The position numbers and the translations under genes were made by a program. Below, one piece after another: positions 59,319-64,000 of a DNA stretch of 64,000 bases. Within the stretch, counting starts at the first letter, position 1, and each line of letters starts with the position of its first letter. The stretch is taken from contig JARVLF010000020.1 in NCBI GenBank assembly GCA_030849465.1, positions 310,001 to 374,000 on the forward strand. The letters are read 5' to 3'. Under the pieces are notes generated by a model. It made no database searches. It was not told where the DNA came from and saw only the letters and a list, made by a program, of their open reading frames with translations. Origin of the DNA: Moesziomyces globuligerus (taxonomy: Eukaryota; Basidiomycota; Ustilaginomycetes; Ustilaginales; Ustilaginaceae).

Positions 59319-60742
59319 ATGAAGCGCCTCGTCGCCTCTTGCCTGCCACCGCGTCTTCTTCGTTCCGCTCGCGCTGCCTCCCGAGTCCACCTGGCTCCGA
59401 CGATCGTCTGTACGTGTCCACTTGCACGCGCAACCAGCCCTATCTCAACGGTGCGACCCCACGGCAGCAGCAGAGTCATGTCGACGACGACAGCATCCGC
59501 CTCGGACGCTCAAGGCAGCGGTGCAGCGACGGCTACCCGCACGTACGACGACGCCATCGAGGCGCTCAACTCGCTGCAGAGCAATGCGGCGACGATCGAG
59601 GCGCTGCGCAAGTCCGGCGGACGCCTGCTCGACTTTGCCATCCCCGAGATGGTCGAGTATCTCGAACGCATCGGCTACACCACCTCGGACCTCAACCGGC
59701 TCAACGTCATCCACATCACGGGCACCAAGGGCAAGGGCAGCACCTCGGCGTTTGTCGACTCGCTGCTGCGCCAGCTCACCCCCGTCGCCGCCGCGCCCAA
59801 GGTCGGCCTGTACACGTCGCCGCACATGACGAGCGTGCGCGAGCGCATCCGCATCAACGGCCAGCCCGTCTCGCACCAGCTCTTCACAAAGTACTTTTGG
59901 CAGGTGTGGGATCGTCTCGAGCAGAACCCGGCGCGCAAGTTCGACCTGACGCCGCTCAGGCCCGTGTACTTTCGCTTCCTCACGCTGCTCGCCTTCCACA
60001 TCTTTGTGTGCGAGGGCGTGCAGCCCGTCATCCTCGAGGTCGGCATCGGCGGCAAGTACGACTCGACCAACATTGTGCCGCGCTGCGTCGTCGCCGGCAT
60101 CACGCAGCTCGGACTCGACCACACGGCCATCCTGGGGAGCACGGTCGAGGAGATCGCCGTGCAGAAGGCGGGCATCTTCAAGCCGGACGCGCCCGCAGTG
60201 TGCTGGGCCAATCAGCCCGGCTCGGCGATCGACGAGGTGCAGCGTGTGGCGAGCGAGGTGGGCGTCAGCGACTTGCGCATGGTGGACGTGCATCCGGCAC
60301 TCGCCACCGACGCAACGCAGCAGGTCCAACTCGGGCTGCCCGGTGTGCACCAGCGAACCAACGCAAGCGTGGCGCTCGAGCTGGTCAATGCGTATCTCGA
60401 ATCCGACGCCGGCCGTTCGACGTTCAAGGAGACAGCCGAGCGGGGGACGGGTGGAGAGCTAGCTGCATGGCAGAGCAAGGGGCTGGAGGAGGCGAGATGG
60501 CCCGGACGATGCCAGACGGTGCCGAGCTCGCGCCGGGATGCGGCGCTGACGTGGTATCTGGATGGAGCGCACACGACCGACTCGCTGGGCGTATGTCTGG
60601 GCTGGTACACGGCGACGCAGCAGCGCGCCTCGGACGAGCGGAGGAAGCGCGTGTTTGTCTTCAACTGCACCAACGGGCGCAGTGCCCGCGAGCTGCTGTC
60701 GTCGGTGCTCGATGCGGTGGAAGCAGGCCTGGGCGGCAGCAA

Positions 60743-60780
<38 letters not shown>

Positions 60781-61175
60781 AAGCGGACTCGGCAGCAGAA
60801 CGATACAGGCTGGCCAAGGACTACTTTGACCTTGCGATCTTTACGACCAACATCACGTTTGAGGGAGGCGGATGGTCGTCGGAGCTGACGTCCAAGCTGC
60901 TGGACGACGCGGAGCTGGTGAATCTGACCGTGCAGAAGCAGCTGGCCGAGACGTGGGAGCAGCTGGTGCCTGGATCGTCGACCGAGGTGCGCATCACGCC
61001 GAGCATCCAGGCGATGCACAACCACGTGGTCGAGCTCGCGCAGAAGCAGACGCACGCCGAGCGCGGCGTCGAGTGCCTCGTCACCGGCTCGCTGCATCTG
61101 GTGGGCGGCGTCATGGCCCACCTCCAGCACAGCGGCTGCCTCGACGACCGCCTCATCTCCACCGTGCGCCCGTGA
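59319..61175 (+). CDS. MET7: Folylpolyglutamate synthase with alternative mitochondrial and cytosolic starts
   Basis: 618 residues from Met1, or 565 from Met54 (59478). Residues 1-53 are rich in Arg, Ser and Ala with no acidic residue, like a mitochondrial presequence. The core is a Mur-ligase-type ATPase: P-loop ITGTKGKGST (133-142), the folate-loop segment GLYTSPHMTSVRERIRING, EVGIGGKYDSTN, and GLDHTAILGSTVEEIAVQKAGIFK. The enzyme adds glutamates to folates, retaining them in the cytosol and mitochondria. One gene commonly serves both compartments by start choice. An uninterrupted (GCG)12 run encodes 12 alanines (476-487) in a variable loop. The stop at 61173 is followed by a long 3' region. 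Confidence 0.95.
60744..60779 (+). repeat. (GCG)12 coding microsatellite
   Basis: Twelve identical GCG codons in the folylpolyglutamate synthase gene. Length change in threes would alter the alanine run without shifting the frame. Confidence 0.95.
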
Positions 61176-61369
61176 GCCGATCGACGACGCCTGCACGCAT
61201 GTCTCCCGATGCCACATCATAGAGAAGGTTGCTATTGTGAAGAGCAGAGTGCAATAAGCTGTGTGCAAGGAGCAACGCCGGATGTGGCAACATGCGGGAT
61301 CTTTCGTGCTTAGGGGAGGCTGCATGGAAGCCCCTGTGTTTGAGGATACAGTAGGCCGTGGGCCAGGGT

Positions 61370-61403
<34 letters not shown>

Positions 61404-62185
61404 TGTGACGTGCAAAGGTTGAAGCGCCATCCACGCGAATAAATGGGCCGAAAGCGAGTTGCGAGAGTGGGCTGGTGCTTGCAATAATTGTCGAAATCAA
61501 TCAGAGCTAAAAGCTGAGCTGCCGAGGTCAGGAGTCGTGCATGTGATGCACAGAGGTGCAAGCGCTGCTGCGTGCAGTGCCAGCCAGTCGCGCTCCCTCA
61601 CGCCGGTACGGCGTCTTGAGAGACAGCTCCTCCACTGGCTGGGGGGAGGGGGCGCTTCCCCCTTTCGCAGGCCCCTGAGCGCCCATCTCTGGCTTCATAC
61701 GCCCACTCGCACTTTTGCTTTTCTTTTCCTTTTGCATGTTTGGCAGATCCAGTGTGAATCGGCCCTGACGCACGACCCTGAACATCGCCGCCCATCACTC
61801 GCACTCGCACTCGCACACGCATCGCCTCCTAAGCACCCACCGGCACTTGCATGCACCTCCATCATCATCATCATCACACCCTTTCTTCTCCCTTCCACCC
61901 CCACCTCATCTCACCAACCAAGACTCCCCCTCCTTCCTTGATCTCTCTCCCCACCTTATCCTCGCGTCAAACCCCACGCTTTCATCTCCTAACGACACGC
62001 AACGCACACGTCCACGAATCTTCCGCACCGCACTGCGCCTCAAACCTACCATACCACATACCCCATTTCGGCCTTGCAAACCACTCGCCACACGCCACGT
62101 GCACATCTCTTCCTGCTGTGGTGGCCCCAAACACAAGCCTTGGATCCTCGCGCCACTCTCCACTTGCACACGCCACGCCACGATC
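61176..62185. other. 1 kb intergenic region between tandem genes
   Basis: Folylpolyglutamate synthase 3' side and promoter of the RRM-R3H gene. It contains a (CCAG)8 run (61370-61401), a CATCAT run (about 61858-61878) and long C/T-rich tracts (61780-62170) typical of a transcription-start region. Confidence 0.55.
61370..61401. repeat. (CCAG)8 tetranucleotide microsatellite
   Basis: Eight perfect tandem CCAG units in non-coding DNA. Confidence 0.95.
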
Positions 62186-64000
62186 ATGATGACGACCGAT
62201 TCCATGCACAACGCTTTCCGAGGTCTCAACCTCAGCGCTGACCCTCAGCACGACCCAAGAAAGCAGCCTCACAACCCACATCCCCAACACCAAGCGCAGA
62301 GCCACCACCAGCAGCAGCAACCCTTCACCACGCCCCCTCACCAGCCGGCTTCGCTTCGCTCCCCGACCATCGTCACCTCCGACCTCCCAGGACAGCCCGG
62401 CTTTTCCAACAACCCACATTCGCCCGCCTCGCTCGGCCAGAGCGCCGCTGCTCGTTTCGAGCGCTTCTTCCCCTCCTCCCCCAACACCACCAGCTCCAAC
62501 CCCTCCTCTGCAGGTCAGACTTTTACCAGCTCCATCGGCTCCGCTGCTGGCCTCGCCGCAAACAGCGCCTTCGGAAGCTTCGGACACAGCCTCGCTCCCG
62601 GCAGCATGGGCGGCTCCAGCATCGGCTCCGGCCACTTTGGCTCCCACAACGGCCCGCGCAAGGCATCCAGCCGCGCCGCCATCCCTGCACAGTGGAGCTC
62701 TCACGATCCTGCCGCCCTCAGCGCTCCCGCGGCCACCTCGCCGCCCAAGTCCAACCTCCTCCTCGCCAACTATCCGCCCCAGGACGCTGCTCAAGCCGCG
62801 GCCGCCGGCGATGATGACGTCATCCCCACCGCCATCGTGGTCAAGAACATCCCCTTTAGCGTCAAGCGCGAGCAGCTCCTCGAGATCATCGAGGACCTCG
62901 GCATCCCCATGCCCTACGCCTTCAACTACCACATGGACCAGGGCATCTTCCGCGGACTCGCCTTTGCCAACTTCCGCAGCGCCGAGGAGGCCGATGCCGT
63001 CGTCGCCGCGCTCAACGGCTTTGACGTCAGCGGCCGCAAGCTCCGCGTCGAGTACAAAAAGGTGCTCCAGGCGGGCGAGAAGGAGCGCATCGAAAAGGAA
63101 AAGGCCATCAAGCGCATGCAGAGCATGCAGCTCGAAAAGGAGCGCGAGCGCGAGCGTCGTCGCCACCACGACGAGTATGCCGCCAACGCCTACCTCATGC
63201 CCGGCTTCGGCGGCGCGCCCAACGCCCATCTCGGACCCTCAGACGCGTATGCGATCGACGCGGGCGCGCAGCAGCAAAACTTCGAGCCGAGCATACGCGC
63301 TCCTCTGACGGCCGACTCGTTGCGCAAGGTGCCGTCGTCGCAGCACCTCACCGCCAGCGTCGGGCGGCCGACGGGTCCGCCTTCGTCGTCGAGCAACCCG
63401 GGCGTCGCACCGGCGGGCGCGGCGGCGGGCGCGGCGGCAAAGAAGGAGGAGCTGGATCTCAACGATGCGGCTACGCTCGAAATCTACTCGCGCGTGCTGC
63501 TCTTCAAGGACGACCGCATGCGCGACGAGCTCGCCTTTTCGCGCAGCCTCACGCCCATGGAGCGCCGCACGGTGCATCTGGTCGCGCAGCGTCTCGGGCT
63601 CTTCCACTATTCGCTCGGCGAGGGCGACGAGCGCTACGTGATTGTGACCAAGAACGAGGTGAGTGCGCCCGCGCGTCCGCTGCGCTCGCAGGCGTCGACG
63701 ATCGGCCGTACGCATCGCTCGGCCGCGCTCGACGCGGGCTCGGCGGGCGGATTCCTCGGGCCGGGGAGTGCGGCGACGACGGGACGCGCGGGCCTGCGCA
63801 TGAAGAAGTCGGCGCCGGACATGAAGCGCGGCGAGCGCGACGGCGGCGCGTACGGCGGGAACGGATACATGGCCTCGGCGGGGCTGTCGGGACATCGGTC
63901 GAATACGAATCTGCGCGATGGCTATTCGTCGACCATGGGAAGGAGGACGCAGAACGGTGCGGCGGGTGGGGCGGCGGGCTTGCAGAGTCTGTTTGATGCT
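62186..64000 (+). CDS. RRM and R3H domain RNA-binding protein (Pin4/Cip-like), truncated at right edge
   Basis: From the ATG at 62186 the frame is open for 605 codons to the last base, so the C-terminus is outside the window. Residues 1-210 are low complexity (His/Gln, Ser, Gly). An RRM lies at about 215-292 (TAIVVKNIPFSVKREQLLEII as RNP2 region, FRGLAFANF as RNP1), followed by a basic helix with many Glu/Arg. A second domain at about 422-490 (DLNDAATLEIYSRVLLFKD, LTPMERRTVHLVAQRLGL) has the Arg-x3-His signature of R3H. This RRM-R3H order is that of yeast Pin4 and fission yeast Cip1/Cip2, which act in stress and cell-cycle mRNA control. A GTGAGT at 63659 could be a donor, but the frame continues with coding-like composition. 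Confidence 0.88.
   Translation, partial: MMTTDSMHNAFRGLNLSADPQHDPRKQPHNPHPQHQAQSHHQQQQPFTTPPHQPASLRSPTIVTSDLPGQPGFSNNPHSPASLGQSAAARFERFFPSSPNTTSSNPSSAGQTFTSSIGSAAGLAANSAFGSFGHSLAPGSMGGSSIGSGHFGSHNGPRKASSRAAIPAQWSSHDPAALSAPAATSPPKSNLLLANYPPQDAAQAAAAGDDDVIPTAIVVKNIPFSVKREQLLEIIEDLGIPMPYAFNYHMDQGIFRGLAFANFRSAEEADAVVAALNGFDVSGRKLRVEYKKVLQAGEKERIEKEKAIKRMQSMQLEKERERERRRHHDEYAANAYLMPGFGGAPNAHLGPSDAYAIDAGAQQQNFEPSIRAPLTADSLRKVPSSQHLTASVGRPTGPPSSSSNPGVAPAGAAAGAAAKKEELDLNDAATLEIYSRVLLFKDDRMRDELAFSRSLTPMERRTVHLVAQRLGLFHYSLGEGDERYVIVTKNEVSAPARPLRSQASTIGRTHRSAALDAGSAGGFLGPGSAATTGRAGLRMKKSAPDMKRGERDGGAYGGNGYMASAGLSGHRSNTNLRDGYSSTMGRRTQNGAAGGAAGLQSLFDA

Noticed and set aside
63659..64000. Intron starting at GTGAGT in the RRM-R3H gene
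   Set aside because: The frame stays open to the window end with basic, serine- and glycine-rich coding-like sequence, so an intron is not required. It cannot be excluded without the downstream part.
1..64000. CRISPR arrays, phage, insertion sequences, biosynthetic gene cluster
   Set aside because: The window is eukaryotic nuclear DNA; no spaced repeat array, integrase, transposase or clustered tailoring enzymes were seen.

Overview
The window is nuclear DNA of a basidiomycete fungus, most likely a smut of the Ustilaginaceae (Ustilago, Sporisorium or Moesziomyces type). Genes are compact and mostly intronless, with third positions rich in G and C. The three introns I can place are small (roughly 70-95 bases) with GT..AG ends. 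The gene set also fits: a B-type cyclin, a long PTEN phosphatase, a Rho4-type GTPase, and a protein domain that I only recall from basidiomycetes. No transposon, virus, CRISPR array or prokaryotic operon was seen. I count 28 protein genes (two cut by the window edges) and one tRNA gene.

Layout. 1-6742: edge-truncated secreted protein (-), N-terminal amidase Nta1 (-), BolA/Fra2-like protein (+), F-box DNA helicase Fbh1 (-). 6743-10561: a 3.8 kb gene-poor stretch ahead of the B-type cyclin (10562-12672, +). 12887-16964: CSN5 (-) and PTEN (-). 18880-29029: membrane-anchored aldehyde dehydrogenase (+), Gle2/Rae1 (-), thioredoxin reductase (-), Dbp5 (-), DNA polymerase delta subunit Pol32/Cdc27 (+). 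29133-39485: PEX39-like KPWE protein (-), Trm6 (+), Ssu72 (+, spliced), Rho4-like GTPase (-), TPR-like unknown (+), Prp28 (-). 39851-45384: acyl-CoA dehydrogenase (+, spliced), tRNA-Thr(AGT), GT8 glycosyltransferase (+), R3H-SUZ protein (-). 46758-51341: Ubp3/USP10-type deubiquitinase (+) and a conserved unknown (-). 52977-61175: Mcr1 (-), Gcn20-type ABC-F (+), cyclase-family protein (-), folylpolyglutamate synthase (+). 62186-64000: RRM plus R3H protein (+), open at the right edge.

The genes are mainly housekeeping and do not form one pathway. Some themes recur. RNA handling: Gle2, Dbp5, Ssu72, Prp28, Trm6, and two R3H proteins. Cell cycle and DNA replication or repair: cyclin B, Pol32, Fbh1, CSN5. 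Organelle targeting: thioredoxin reductase and folylpolyglutamate synthase each have a presequence start and an in-frame internal start; the acyl-CoA dehydrogenase gains a PTS1-like end only after splicing; and a PEX39-like import factor is present. The observations I would check first are the PTEN domain split by about 270 residues, the second D-box-like motif at the cyclin C-terminus, the splicing-dependent peroxisomal tail, the KPWE protein, the secreted repeat protein at the left edge, the heat-shock-type elements, and the conserved unknown at 49599-51341. I did not find a clearly new multi-gene system.
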